Assembly (NCBI GenBank): GCA_949825025.1
Contig: OX463785.1
Span: 10,727,971 to 10,791,970, forward strand
Length of the DNA stretch: 64,000 nucleotides
Reading direction: 5' to 3'
Source: Siphlonurus alternatus
Lineage: Eukaryota > Arthropoda > Insecta > Ephemeroptera > Siphlonuridae
The translations under genes and the position numbers were made by a program. Shown here one piece after another: positions 13,901 through 24,981 of the stretch; position 1 is the stretch's first letter, and the number at the start of each line of letters is the position of its first letter. The notes beneath the pieces were generated by a model that was not told where the DNA came from, ran no database searches, and worked only from the letters and a program-made list of their open reading frames with translations.

Positions 13901-16900
13901 TTTGTTATTTTTTCAATTTTCAGACTATATAATTATTTATTTCATAGCCTATACATAAATTAAATTAATTATATGAAATTAAAGTGTAATAAATTTAAGT
14001 TATTTTCTCCTAAACCCTTAAAAAAATCATCCTATATACAAAAATACTATAATTATATTACACAGATTTTTTATAATATGAAAATTATTTCACAACTTAA
14101 AAAACACAACAGAAAAATATGAATATATTTTGAAGTCAATATATAAAATACAATCAATCATAACAAACCATTGACATATATATTTACTGGATCTTTAAAT
14201 ATACAACAATATCTCATACATAATTAATTGATGAAATTGACAAACCAGCTGATGATGTAAGAGGCACAAGGCTACGACACATGCAGGCAATAATAATCAG
14301 GTACCACCCGTGGAGACCGCGTATTTACTAACAGTTTAGCTAATGACGCTGTAGCCTACCAAGCATTAACGGTATTTAAAATAAGGCTGTGACAACATAT
14401 TCAGTAACCCGCATGGAAATATCAACAGAACTGTCATTTTATCATCAGTAAACGTGGCATACTTACTGTAAAAAAAATATATATATAAATAATAGCATGT
14501 ATTGTGAATTTTGAAAAAAAAGCGAATCGAAATTAATGAACTCGAATTATAAGCATATTACTATATTAGCAATAAGCAATGAAGTTGCAATATTAAATTT
14601 AGAGTAGTTAATCAATTATAAAGATTTTATTTGTATATATATATATTTTATTTATTTTTAATTTATTGACCAATTAAATATCACTCTAAATATTTAAATA
14701 CACCGTTACTAGATATTTTAGATACTAAAAAGATGTTAATTAGTACATATATATATATACATATATAAGTTTGTTGCAGTTTTTCTATTGGACCACATGC
14801 AGTATGCAGTGATCCGTGCAATGACATAAGAATATAATTTAATACTAATAAAATATAATAAAAATAAATAAATAAATAAAAATATGTTATACCATTATTA
14901 AATTATACTAATAAATATTATTTATTCTATCAAATTGTTACAACGCATGAGTTTATATACTTTTTACTAAAAGAAGTCTAATGATGAATTGAATATAACT
15001 ATCTTTTAATATATTATAATATATGAACTCATTAAAATTTAATATTCCAAAAGAAAAAAAAATGCGTCATATATTTTTATTTTCTACTACGAAAGAATCT
15101 TAAAAATAAATAAAAATGCAAAACAAACTTTCAGATATGAAAATTATTTTTGTATTGATATCGTATTTTTGTTTTCTATATCTGTGGTGCAATTAAAAAA
15201 AAAACATATTACTGTATATAAAATATCTAAAATTAATTTACCAACAGTAAAATTTGTTTGTTATAAGACTGATCCAGCTAACCTCCCTCCCCCCTAGACT
15301 AAAGGTACTCACATTGGAGAGGTGCTGCGCGATACGGAGGTGTTCCTCGTGATACGACCTCCTGGCGTCACGTCTTTGTTCGTGCAGGGTCCTCAGGGCG
15401 GGCAGGGCCTTCGTCTCCAGACTCTCTGCAGACTGGCGAACCTCGCGGGCGATCTCGCTAAGACCCTCGGCGAACCCGCGCCAAGCCTGCAAGCAAATTC
15501 AATATGAGCACCAATTGTTCTCCAGACTGTTGTCTGGTTCACGAGGAATCTCGCTAAGACCCTCGGCGAACCCGCGCCAAGCCTGCAAACAAATTCAAAA
15601 TGAGCACCAATTGCTCTTGACTGTTGTCTGGTTCATGAGGAATCTCGCTAAGACCCTCGACGAACCCGCGCCAAACCTGAAAATTAAGGACTTTGAAATG
15701 AGCACCAAATGTTCTCCAAACTCTCTGCTCAATGACAAATCCAGGACAAGCTTGCAAAAAAATTTGAACATGAGCACCAACATAAGCACTAATTTGACTC
15801 TCTGCTCACTAGAAAACCCAGACCAATATAAGCCTGCAAATTAAGCACTATAAGATGAGCACCAACTGTTCTCCAGACCAAATCGTGGAAGCAAGAATAG
15901 AAATACATGTCTCTTTTTTTTTCGTGTAATAATTATGTTGAAGATTTGGTAGCTGCATAGTAAACAATATAAGTCCTTGAAGCTGCACCATTTTTATAAA
16001 CTGGTTAACATCAAAACAAAAGCACTACGTCGTGCAATATGGCCTTCAGTAAATATGGACCATCTAAAATACCAAAATCAAAGCATACTAATAATTCATT
16101 CACAACTTTCGTGGGTGGATTGCTTTTCTTACAACCTACGCTACGCCTTTGAACACCACAGGTAGAGGTTATTAAAACATACCTGTATTAAAATGAGAAA
16201 TATAAATTTAACATCTGCACTACACAAGTTTATAATATAGACTGCAGTTTACATTTAAAGTTTTGTTATTTAATATTACGTAATTGGGTAACATGTAAAC
16301 CTATATTTGGATGTAGAAATTCCAAATACGTAGAAACGAGACTAGAGTGACATTCCAATGAAAGACGTCTTGGTGACATTGACATGTCACGTGACATTAA
16401 TGACGTCACAGGGAGAACACTTGATAGCCTAGACATTGTGCACGTGAGTATGCTGTAATATTAAGTGTTCACGTCATGCTTCTGATTATTACATATGCAA
16501 CACTTGCACTTTTCAACGATAAAAAAAGTGCATAAAGTTGTCTCCATTTATCTTTGAATTGACGTCCTTTGTCTTCCAATACCATTCTAATGGGAGGGTC
16601 GCGTGACGTCAGACTAAAGATAAGTGGAGACGACTTTATAATGAGATCAAGGTATGAATATTTTCAATCTCATCTCATTTTACGTAAAATTGGGGGCGAG
16701 AGATTCATTTATCGATAAAATTAAATGATTTTGTTGCAAATGCACAGTCAGGTCGTCAGCAAACAAAATATTTATGACTTGAAGCGTATATTCAGGTGAC
16801 TTAAGGTTCATTTTAGTTAATTATTGTGAAAATATTGCATATTTACGAATGAATTTGATAAAAAATTAAAAATAAGTGCTCCAACTGAGGTATTTACTTC

Positions 16901-19900
16901 CTGATTAATAAGAAAATATTGACAAAGAAACTCAATTAAAACTCGTCTTATACATTTTACAAATAATCCTTCAAACTGTATAAAGTTGAACTTCCCGAAA
17001 CATTTATAATTTTAAAATAATAATTTTAATAATAATTTGATTAAAATTTTGCACTATGCAGGTTATAATATATTTCTTATTCTTATCCATACACCATTTT
17101 TTTATCAGTGAAATGAGATATAAAACTTTGATATTAAAATAAGTTCATTTGTTCCCCTGACTCTCAATATTAATGTACACTTATCGCCTTGGAAAATTTC
17201 CCACTTGCAGCCTTGTTAATCACCATACCGTATGTTATTCTTACTGGACATGTTGATTAACAAGGCTGCAAATGAAAATTTTCCAAGGCGATGAGTGTAC
17301 ATATTTATATGAACTCAACTGTACATTAAGTCATTGAGTTTATTAACATTCCCATCAATAATCATGAAAAATGACATAACGGTAAATTTTGTAAATTAAT
17401 AAATCAACAAGCAAAGATACTTGCTACCACTATACGTGTCTTATGCAAAGTTATCTTCTATATAACCGGACGTAAGAAGCTGTTTCTAACTATGAGGTAA
17501 GAGAAGCGGCCTCTTTTGCCTCTGTATCTTCACCATCAGCTTCCCGAAGGCACTTTTATATACTGTCCTTATTATATATAAACTCCTAACGGTAAAATTT
17601 ATATAGTATAAAATATAAATTGGAACAAGATTCTGAGTTTATTATTGTCTGGGATGAAGTATAGTAATGTTAAAGTATCAAATATCCGCTATGTACAGTA
17701 CAGTATACAGTACTATGTAAGAAATTTTTATATATAAATACAATAGGATACCTTCAGATATAACCTCAAATGGATATTATTATAACCTCATAGAATTCCT
17801 TCAAGGCATATAATTATGTAGTTAATATTTTTGATATGATGACGCGTAACAAAAATGTTGGTTTCTGTTATTATTGTATTTTTTATAGTCAGTATTAAAA
17901 TATAATTTGATTTTTATCTATCATGACTCTAAATTATATTTAGTAGAACTAATACAGTTAAATTAATTTGATATTCCTTCTGCATGGAAGGAGAAGTGTG
18001 AAATTTGTAACTATTTCTAGTTATAATTCAGTCTTGAAATTTTACACAGAAGATACTCATCTAAAATTTTAGATACTGTACTTACTTTAAGGATAATATT
18101 TGTACTTTTATTGACCCCGTTTATTCAGTACTAAATTTGTACTTAAAAGTGAGAAAAGTACTAAAAATAAGGTTTAATTAGCCCATTTAATGTACTGAAA
18201 CCTAAAAAGTCCTTAATTTAAGGTGAAAATAAAAGTATTATCAATTGAAAACCAATTCAGCATCTAATAGTTTAGTGTGTATTATATAACATATACATAT
18301 TATATTGTAGACGAAGAAGTACTGACAAAGAGCTCAGCTTACATAAAATCTCTGGTACTGATCTATGCAGTATGTGTGAAATTGTAACGCTGAAATAGCA
18401 CACTAAATTTTTAGATGCTGAATTGGTTTCAGTACTTTATGTCAGTGCAAAATTGCTCCAGTCAGTACAAAATTTCTCCAGTTTCGTCTTACATTCAGCA
18501 CTTTTGACCTATAAAACACTTATTCCAAGTACAAATTTGGTACTGAAAAAAGAGAGTAAAAAAAAGTACAAAAAATTGACTCTCTTTTTTCAGTACCAAA
18601 TTTGTACTTGGATTAAGTGTTTTATAGGTCAAAAGTGCTGGATGTAAGACGAAACTGGAGAAATTTTGTACTGACATAAAGTACTGAAACCAATTCAGCA
18701 TTTAAAAATTTAGTGTGAGGAAGGCGCCCCGAAACCCTACAATTGCGACTATAATATATTACTTCCGGAGGAGGAGATTGATGTAAGTTTGAATTTTATA
18801 TATAAAGCCTTGATTTTGTCCGAGAGGTTAATATGAAAAGGCATATAAGATTGCAATGCTTGTATATATGGCTCAAATGATGTCAATTAAATTCAATATA
18901 AAATTTAGTATTAATGCAAAAACAATTTTTAAATTAATTTAATCCAATTGCATTTTTATAATACAATATTTATTTACAATATTTTCATATTTCGTTGCAT
19001 ATTATATATATGCTGGGGAAAAATCAAACAGGGTATATTAAAATAACGTTTTAATTTAATAGATTAATACAAATTATCAAATATCAAAGGTAAGCTATAA
19101 ATTTGAAAAAAATCTAGCTGTTAATTTATTTAATTTATATTTTTAAAGTACCTTCAACATGTCTCAAAGTTGTTTATTTACTAATAATAATATTTCACAG
19201 ACAAAAGTGAAAAGTCCGACGTTGTAAAATTGATAAAATGTTGCGAAAGTTCGAGGTGTGAGAAGTGGGCTGGAGGTAAAATTGTTGTTGCATATGTGTG
19301 ACATAAAAATGTGACGATTAGACAAATAACCGCGCGAGACAATGGTTTCAAGACAAAGCAAATATGTTCGCCATGACGACATACATGCTCATAAGGACGA
19401 TATTTATATTAAAATGTGTACGTTATTATTAACTTTCTTATTAAATATGCATGACACGAACATATTTTTCCTTGTTAGAGTATGTTAATTTAATAATATA
19501 TGAATATTATGATGTACAGTCATCGACCCATAAAACTTCCTTCGAAATGTATAAATATCATTGATACATATATTGTTTGAAAAAATTTATAGGAGGGTCC
19601 TGAGTTAATAAATTACATTTTTTTTTTATTTCTATACATCTTTTATAAACTCCCCTCTAGTCTTTTTTCCTCCAATTCTACACTATTTTTGAGGAAAAAA
19701 AAAAGAGGGAAAAAAACGATATTACGTATTTTTTTTTTCTCTTCTTGAGGATAAAATGTTAGAAATATTAAATTGTTTTCATTTCATCCTCACTTTCAGC
19801 AAAGAAGAAATAAGATGTGTTTTAGAGGTAAAAAGATTAGATTTAGATGTGTAAAGGATAAATTGAAGATAAAAGTTTTTTACTAGTATGTATCAGCCAA

Positions 19901-22661
19901 GAGAATATTTCTAAATTGAGGAGTGTACATATTTTATATAATTTACTTCATTGTCATTTAAATTTCATATGAACCGCCGTCTTTTCATATAAATTACACC
20001 TTTCAATAAAATAAATTCAAATAAAGCAGTAACTGTGTATTTATTTCTAACGAAACTATGCTGAGTTGTATTAAAAATAATTATTACTATTAGATAAAAA
20101 ATTCAACTATAGGCGATTATAAATAGCCCTTTCATAATATATTTTTGATAATACAGGTAGTAATGCTATAGGCTTATAGTTGTTTGGGTCCTTTTTATCT
20201 CCAGTTTTAAATAATGGAATTATGTTACTAATTTTTAAGTCCTCAGGGAAAATTCCCGTTAAATTACACCAAATTATATGACGTAAATAAAAATTACTTG
20301 ATTCACGTGTGACGTATCTGATGCAATTACTGCATCAAAATTCTTATCTTTATCTTATCAGTAAATTGAGACTTCGCTATTTTATGTACAGTACCGACTA
20401 CTGAACGTTTGACAGCTTTAATTGGAAATATGTAGGAAACATAAAACGGATACGTGCATGTGTAAATAAGATTTTATATTTTTATTGAATGAATCATATA
20501 AATAATTAATCATATATACTGTAGTAAAAATTCAACATTGATCATGGAAGTAAATTATAGAAGCAAAATAATTAATCCAAACCGGCGATAATAAATAATT
20601 TTAATTTGCAACAATTATATAATGTATCAATATTTATTGTAAAATATACAGTCTACATTCAAATACATTTTGAAAATCAAATTTCCTTTTTTTCTATATA
20701 TGAAAAACAAAATAATAATAAAATAAATGCAATCTAATGTATTATACCTTAATTGCCTTAAAAAATTTTCTCGTAAAAATTAGACCGCATTTTCCTGCCT
20801 CTGAATTGTTATTTTTGTACTCATGAGGGAAATATAATAAAATAAATTAGAATTGATGGAATCGACGATATGATATTGATCAGGAAAATTTTCCAAGTTG
20901 AAATGTGTAATGCATTACAATCAACTAACTAGAGACAGTACTAGACTTGTAAAGAGTCACTTCCCTTGGTGTCTAAAAATACATGAAAGCGTCAGTGACC
21001 CATCCCTCTTTTATATACGAAAAAGTTACAGAAGACACGAACTTGGACCAATATGTCAGCATCAACAAGTATAACTTAGGCCGATCGCACCCTGCCTGCA
21101 TGGTATGATAAAAATTTAAAACCATAGTTCTAAATGAGAAAGATACGATGTCATGCGATACAAAACGAAGCTGTGTGCGCGTACACCTGATCGTATATAT
21201 TGGTTCTTAAATTTTTTATCATACGCTTCAAAATCATGCGAGTGAGAGACCTTAGTAAATGCGGTTATATATATAACATCTTTCACTACAACTGTGGTGT
21301 CGATGGTCTATTGCCCGGGTGAGAAAGTCACCATCCTTGACTGCAACTATTAGAACCAGACGAGGGTGTGAGAGTATGTAATGAAAGCGATAATGACAAA
21401 TTATATAATCCTAGCAGATGTTTAGATGGGCTTCAAGAGGGAAATTCTGTTTTATTATAATAGATCTCATCTGTGCTCTAGTGTGTATCATTGCATGTAT
21501 AGAAGTCATGGTCGTGGACTAAACATTATTTTGTTTTCAAGGGTCGTTGGAGACTTAATGGTGCAACAAAATTACACGTGTTTTTCTAACACAAAAAATG
21601 TTTACCGTCCTATAAATTATCCATCGAGTATCAGAGATCATACCAGATGTCAATGTTGTTTTGTAGTTTGGATAAGAAAACTCTCTATCTTCCAGCGAAT
21701 ACATGCACGAGTATGTGTATAATAATAAATATATACATACAGTATAATATTATGATGTATGTGTACTCCAGGATATGTTATCCTTTACGTACTCTAAAAA
21801 CACATATTCGAAGGATTGAGGACTTTTTTTTTTTTGCACAATATTTGGCTTTTGCTATAGACACATGACGCCCCGTTTGATTTATGATGGAGAAACGGCT
21901 TAAATAAATTATATAGAACGGCCGGTACATTAATTTTAATTAAACAGCAGGGCAAAAAAAGATAAAAAAAAATGATACCACAAAAAGAGTACATTCCGTT
22001 TATTTCAAAATGTACAATCGAATTATCTTTTGTATATAGGAAGGTAAGAAAGTGACCAATGTAATGTAGCTACTAGCAGAACCAAAAAGGTGTACATACA
22101 CCCTTTTCCTTATGGAACTTGTATGCTATTATATTCAGGGGTACACCTTTTTGAATCCGATAGTAGGTGAAATGTTTACTTTCATAAATAATAATGCTAC
22201 ATTTTTAGTGAAACGGAGTGTACGGCTCGAGACATCACGAATTTTACCCACCTTGTTTGTCATACACGTTGTCACGAGAGGCGTGATGAACTTAAAACTT
22301 TTTGGAATGGATAATCTTGGTGCTCTTTTTACTATAATCTCATCTCCCTCAAAATTAAATCTACATCTCTTTTTCTCTTGGAGTCGATCAGTAAAATTCA
22401 TGCTGTCCCAATTAAGGGGGTTACCTCCCTCAAGTCATTGTTATTTACCTTTGCGACGAGACTGTCTGCAAGCTCCTCCGCCCAGTCCCTCTTCTGGCTC
22501 TGAGCAGCCACTCCACTGAGAGCCGAGGCGAACTCTCGATCACACTTGACCTTGCTGGACAGACATCTTCGCATCGTCTCCAGCAACTTGAGCTCGGCGT
22601 CCTGACGTGCCAGCAACGCCTCGTGAGCACCGGACCCTTGAAGGGTCGCTGAGAATCCCAT
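241..22661 (-). CDS. FER: Fer/Fes-family tyrosine kinase, N-terminal F-BAR exons (partial, runs off left edge)
   Basis: Four minus-strand coding exons join in frame: 22449-22661 (codons 1-71), 15313-15486 (72-129), 1074-1170 (130-161 plus one base) and 241-436. All have AG acceptors and GT donors (GTAAAT, then GTGAGT three times). The protein opens MGFSATLQ with [12 protein letters not shown] and CDREFAS, like Fer/Fes MGF...LQDWELRLLE...SDKEYAS. It continues through RRSYHEEH, then [17 protein letters not shown], matching the family's RYDKATMKLHMLHNQYVL. This is the membrane-bending F-BAR/FCH coiled-coil module of a cytoplasmic kinase that acts at membranes, junctions and actin. The SH2 and kinase domains are not in the window, so the Fer-versus-Fes assignment rests on the F-BAR part; arthropods usually have a single Fps/Fer gene. 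The start is the MGF methionine at 22661; a 5' UTR exon is likely upstream. Exon 2 has decoy copies of its acceptor (15548-15720). Introns are repeat-filled. Confidence 0.85.
437..1073. other. Fer-like intron 3 with a degraded fold-back repeat
   Basis: 637-bp AT-rich intron between coding exons 3 and 4. About 928-1022 is a degraded palindrome whose arms (GTGTTTAAATACGAATTCG and GAATACGTATTAAACACC) match the better preserved element at 53752-53868. I see nothing else. Confidence 0.5.
1895..1945. repeat. (TA)n microsatellite
   Basis: Uninterrupted alternating TA of about 45 bp inside a longer AT-only tract. Confidence 0.9.
2600..3032. repeat. Degraded GGACAAC-type fold-back element
   Basis: The right part (about 2895-3032: CTCCATAGGC, ATTCAGGGGTGCCAACTTA, TAGTTCCGGGACTC, then AAGTTGTCC) is nearly identical to the right arm of the element at 9318-9660. 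The left part (CTGGAGGCGTCAATAGAGGC) is its inverted counterpart. The middle has diverged or been replaced. Confidence 0.6.
4035..4405. mobile_element. TTAA-flanked near-perfect palindrome (fold-back MITE)
   Basis: Left arm begins TTTAAGGGTAAGGTAACGCC and the right arm ends with its complement (GGCGTTACCTTACCCTTAA). The arms are nearly identical over about 170 bp each, including TCTCCTCTACACCCCCTATC, around a short centre near 4215. It encodes nothing. The TTAA at both ends suggests a piggyBac-like target preference (inference). Half copies of the family lie at 37950-38175 and 62200-62577. Confidence 0.8.
5881..6002 (+). repeat. Fold-back repeat, TCTRTTCGTAAA family, copy 1
   Basis: It runs from GGGTCTATTCGTAAATGCAC through the centre GAACCTTCTGTACAGGGAAC to TTCCGATTGTGCATTTA, and has partly self-complementary ends. 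It matches the inverted copy at 46608-46743, which shares the centre and the TTCGTAAA ends. Confidence 0.65.
6525..6645. repeat. Short fold-back with CRE-like core
   Basis: Arms TTTATCTTTAGTGTGACGTC and GACGTCATATCAAAGTTAAA surround a centre containing TTGTATTGTAGTAC. It is the same family as 16505-16650, which shares GACGTCACGCGACCCT in inverse orientation and ends in a GTTGTCTCCA-like sequence. Confidence 0.6.
7280..7461. mobile_element. hAT-type GC-rich MITE, copy 1
   Basis: Terminal inverted repeats CTGGCACGGATCTAG and CTAGATCCGCGTTTG are flanked by a perfect 8-bp target duplication GAATTAGC (7272-7279 and 7462-7469). The interior shares GGCCAATGTTAAAAAA and GAAATGCCTATATTGCCCAT with copies at 41390, 62303 and 63799. 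A CAG...CTG end and 8-bp duplication are hAT hallmarks. It has no transposase; ORFs across it are chance readings. Confidence 0.85.
7728..8065. repeat. Fold-back element related to 34955-35350
   Basis: The ends are complementary: CCAACCTTCTTGA at the left and TCAAGAAGGTTG at the right. Inner arms carry GATAGAGGACCTCGAG and TGACGTCATAATCATGCAA against TTTGCATGACTATTACGTCA. It shares AGAGGACCTC and GCATGACTATGACGTC with the element at 34955. Confidence 0.6.
9318..9660. mobile_element. GGACAAC-type fold-back element
   Basis: Left arm GGACAACTTACATGA then GAATAGAGGGTACCAAATTA is repeated inverted at 9600-9655 (TAATTTGATACCCTC, then CATGTAAGTTGTCC). The arms include ACTATTTTTAAATAATTATT next to GAAAGTGCGGCCACGCCCCC. 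There is no coding capacity. Closest relative: 43288-43632. Confidence 0.75.
9755..9935. mobile_element. 181-bp near-perfect palindrome
   Basis: Left arm starts CTATACAGTATAACAGATCT and the right arm ends AGATCTGTTATACTGTATAG. The arms match almost base for base for about 75 bp each (TAAACTAAGATC, CTGAACTGTCTAGAGG, TCATTGGCTGATAT) around AGAATGACTGCT. A diverged relative is nested at about 38679-38840. Confidence 0.8.
10738..11068. mobile_element. Fold-back element, GATAGAG family, copy 1
   Basis: Arms: GGAGTATCGACCTCAATTTT, AGAAATGGATAGAGCGTGCA and CCCGGGAACTATTTTT, repeated inverted at 10970-11066. The core contains TGAGGTCACGACC and CATGACGTCACAAAAAT. Confidence 0.75.
11601..11996. mobile_element. 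TTAA-flanked palindromic MITE
   Basis: The element begins TTAAGGTAGAGATAACGCC and ends ACGTTATCTCTACCTTAA. The arms of nearly 190 bp (GATTAACATGTAAACCTTAG, TTGACAAAAATTCTGAAATT) are inverted copies with few mismatches around a centre near 11800. It is non-coding. Confidence 0.8.
12518..12855. mobile_element. Fold-back element, GATAGAG family, copy 2
   Basis: Left arm GGAGTATCGGACCTTAATTT then AGAAATGGATAGAGGGTGCA; the right arm has TTGCACCCTCTATCCATTTC. The core carries TGTGACGTCACGCGGC and CGTGACGTCACAAAAAG. Same family as 10738-11068. Confidence 0.75.
15548..15880 (-). repeat. Tandem partial copies of Fer-like exon 2 acceptor and exon start
   Basis: Immediately upstream (gene sense) of exon 2, the last stretch of intron, its CAG acceptor and the first ~38 exon bases ([12 protein letters not shown]) recur at periods of 96 and 94 bp. 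ATCTCGCTA marks each unit at 15452 (real exon), 15548 and 15642. Copy 2 keeps an acceptor after TTTGTTTGCAG and copy 3 after AATTTTCAG. Past the shared exon start the copies diverge into an intron-like sequence and close in frame, so a full F-BAR reading survives only from the real exon. More degraded TGAGCACCAA units continue to 15880. Confidence 0.75.
16505..16650. repeat. Short fold-back with CRE-like core, copy 2
   Basis: AAAGTTGTCTCCATTTATCT at the left pairs with AGATAAGTGGAGACGACTTT at the right. Inner GACGTCCTTTG faces GTGACGTCAGACTAAAG. Relative of 6525-6645. Confidence 0.7.
17150..17312. mobile_element. Fold-back MITE, CGCCT...GCAGCCTTGTTAATCACC family, copy 1
   Basis: Arms: TGTACACTTATCGCC, GGAAAATTTCCCACTTGCAG and CCTTGTTAATCACCAT at the left, repeated inverted (GATTAACAAGGCTGCAAATG, GCGATGAGTGTACA) at the right. 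Other copies: 29132-29262, 41323-41640 and 55115-55199. Confidence 0.8.
18405..18718. mobile_element. 314-bp near-perfect palindrome
   Basis: The arms CACTAAATTTTTAGATGCTG...TGGTTTCAGTACTTTATGTC and their inverse complement ending CATTTAAAAATTTAGTGTG pair over about 150 bp with few mismatches, around AAAAAAGTACAAAAAATTGA. Because of the symmetry, similar open frames appear on both strands; neither is a gene. A looser relative flanks it at 18240-18400. Confidence 0.8.
20105..20285 (-). pseudogene. Non-LTR retrotransposon reverse-transcriptase relic
   Basis: Minus-strand translation contains [19 protein letters not shown], then [17 protein letters not shown], then VLSKI and AIYNRL followed by a TAG stop. 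This is the conserved N-terminal reverse-transcriptase block of LINE-type elements (TG-FP-LK-A-V-P-KKGD-NYRPISLLP-SK). About 60 residues are recognisable. No YADD catalytic block or endonuclease lies next to it, so it is a dead fragment. The LINE clade cannot be assigned. Confidence 0.75.
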
Positions 22662-24981
22662 CACGTCGAGTGGTGCTCACAACATTTGGAGAACACGTCC
22701 GACGAATTTCGGCACTGATGAAGTCGTAAAATTAGTTTATAGATGCAGCACTTGTTGAGTTAATTATGGAGCACTATGACACAGGTGAAAATATTGGCAA
22801 ATTAAGTAGTTATTGGCGTGTATATTAATTTAATGACACATTTAATTCTTTTAATACTATTTAATTAACGTAATATTTTGAGATTCAAAAGAAAATACGG
22901 CACTTTAAAAAAACAAAATATTTACACACTAGCTGGCACAGCATAAGAATAGTATAAAAATAAAATTAATAGTTTCTTTCCAGGCGTAAAATATTATAGT
23001 TATTGCAGCTGCTACTTTTCATTTCATATTATATTATAGACTTTTTTTTATTTAACACACATGTGCGCCAATTTTTTTTATGCATAAAAAAATTAGCAAA
23101 AATAATTCAGCTTCAAAAAATATTTAGTTTATAATAAAACCAACAGGTAAATATTTTTTTAAGTAGCGCACACAATGAACCGAATCTATATAATATGGCA
23201 CACCTATATGTAGAATAACCGGTCAAAAAAATGCAATAAAAAAATTTAAAACACCGCAAGGTATATATCGTATTATTTTACTTGTATATATATGTTGATG
23301 ATTTTTACCATGATTTTTTGAAACGGAATAAAAATTAGTATATTAAAATTATACAATGATAATTAACAAGAATAACAATAATTAAATCATAAAAAAATAG
23401 CCTACAGTGCGTAATTTTTTAAGCCATAAATTTGTGTTTACTAAACACCTGATTCCTATTATAATTAAAAAAAAAGTATCCCGTTATTTTTATACCTGAA
23501 GTTTCTTATAACTACTTATTAAAATTAATAAAACAAAAAACGCAATATAACACTTAAAAATATTTAAAGTTACACTTTTAAGAACTTGGTTCACATCCAG
23601 ATTTCACGTTTTATCTTCACTTGTATTAAATGTTAGTGCAAAAAACTCCGTCTTGAAGTTGTTGGTTGGAGGCTTCTTGAAATCTGTCTCGCCGCTTGCT
23701 GCCGAGAGTCGCCTCCCCTCTCTACCTTACGTTCATTCCCCTCTCATGACGTCATTGGTTTACCTTTTTTGTAGGTACATTCAACCGATGTTACTACTAG
23801 TGACATCTATGAGTCATAATTTGAACTTTTTGGTTAAGTATAGTTGTTTTAAATTTATTTTTTGATTTCAAGAAAAATTGATATTTTGCTTCAAAACAAA
23901 ATTAAGTTAATTAATTGTGGTTTAGGCTTTTAAATTATTTAAAGTAGATAATATTTGTTTTATTACATTATTATTTTATTTATTAATTTGTTTTAAAAGG
24001 TTCTTTTAATCAAAATTATTAGTCTTTTATTAAACACAAAAAAATATAAGATACTATTATATATACTCGATCATATATAAATGGTTTAAATTCACTTAAT
24101 CAATTTATTTTGTAACATATATACAACGGAATACTAATGATTATTCTGTTATTCAGAGGTTAATTATATACTTAATTGCATGTTTTTAATAAAAAATATA
24201 TATTATGCAGGCAAAACTCCCAAATGTACTGCAGTACGTATATTGTGTAGTTTGAAAATTTTGTATATAATATAATATATTATATAACCTCTTGCACTAT
24301 AGCTTACAATTTTACACAATTAATCAACATATAATACATAATTTTATTTATTAAGATAATCTATAAATTTATTTTGCTTCTTAATTATCAATAGATTCAC
24401 TTATATTCTTACATAAAACACAAAAAAAACTTTTGACACACACATTTTAATGATATTAAGATTTTAATTATAATATATATTATATATTAATATATATTAT
24501 ATATTAATATATATAAATTGAAAATGCATGCATGCCACAAAGCTGACAATTAAAGCGAAGCAGCGAACTCAACAATGCTTATAGAGAGCTGGGCGGGTTC
24601 ATGCAGTTTTTGATTGGGGCCTTTGGGAAGATGGCCCCTCTCTGCAGTGGAAGCTGTGGAACGCCACGTATACTGAACATGTAAGTTAATTATTTTGTTT
24701 ACCACATCGCTATCGTCAACAAACAATTTAGGATGATTTACTGACCAACGAGGCAATTTTATTTAAAGAGAGGTCTGGAAGAACGCATTTTATAATCGGC
24801 TTAGAACACAAGTTTGAGCGGGCACGCTGTTTACTGTTATAACTCTGATTTAATTGGTATTTTACGTGAATGCAATGAACATCTATTATTTGTTTATAAA
24901 AATTAACTATAAAAAGGTGAAATAAATATTTTATTTCCTTTTAACAATCCTATTACAGACCACCAATAATAAAAATTTACT
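22662..24981 (-). promoter_or_regulatory. Upstream region of the Fer-like gene with a possible core promoter near 23750
   Basis: On the minus strand around 23740-23760 an ACCAATGACGTCATGAG block combines CCAAT and a CRE (TGACGTCA). It is followed in the gene direction by a higher-GC stretch (23640-23740) that could be a 5' UTR exon. I could not define its donor. Nothing else is evident between 22700 and 23640 or between 23880 and 24540. A GC island at about 24550-24690 has no recognised product. Confidence 0.3.

Larger units (their letters stand above)
1171..15312. other. 14-kb Fer-like intron 2, packed with fold-back elements
   Basis: No convincing coding exon is visible in this intron. It holds the repeats listed separately, plus a TA microsatellite at 1895-1945. 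Two higher-GC islands (about 3200-3600 and 8440-8555) have no recognisable protein product on either strand. Long A/T-only stretches at 4400-5700, 8560-9300, 11080-11600, 12000-12500 and 12860-15230 show nothing supportable beyond homopolymers. Confidence 0.5.
15487..22448. other. Fer-like intron 1
   Basis: AT-rich intron of 6.96 kb between coding exons 1 and 2. Beyond the duplicated exon starts it holds fold-backs at 16505, 17150 and 18405, a reverse-transcriptase relic at about 20105-20285 and a short palindrome near 22098-22110 (GGTGTACATACACC). No other exon is supportable. Apparent ORFs at 21426-21868 and 22112-22519 have no recognisable domain. Confidence 0.5.

Noticed and set aside
18423..18701. 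Two overlapping opposite-strand small proteins
   Set aside because: Nearly the same peptide on both strands because the DNA is a palindrome; no family match.
24550..24756. 68-codon minus-strand frame
   Set aside because: No recognisable family; the opposite strand looks equally exon-like, and neither could be joined to a neighbour.
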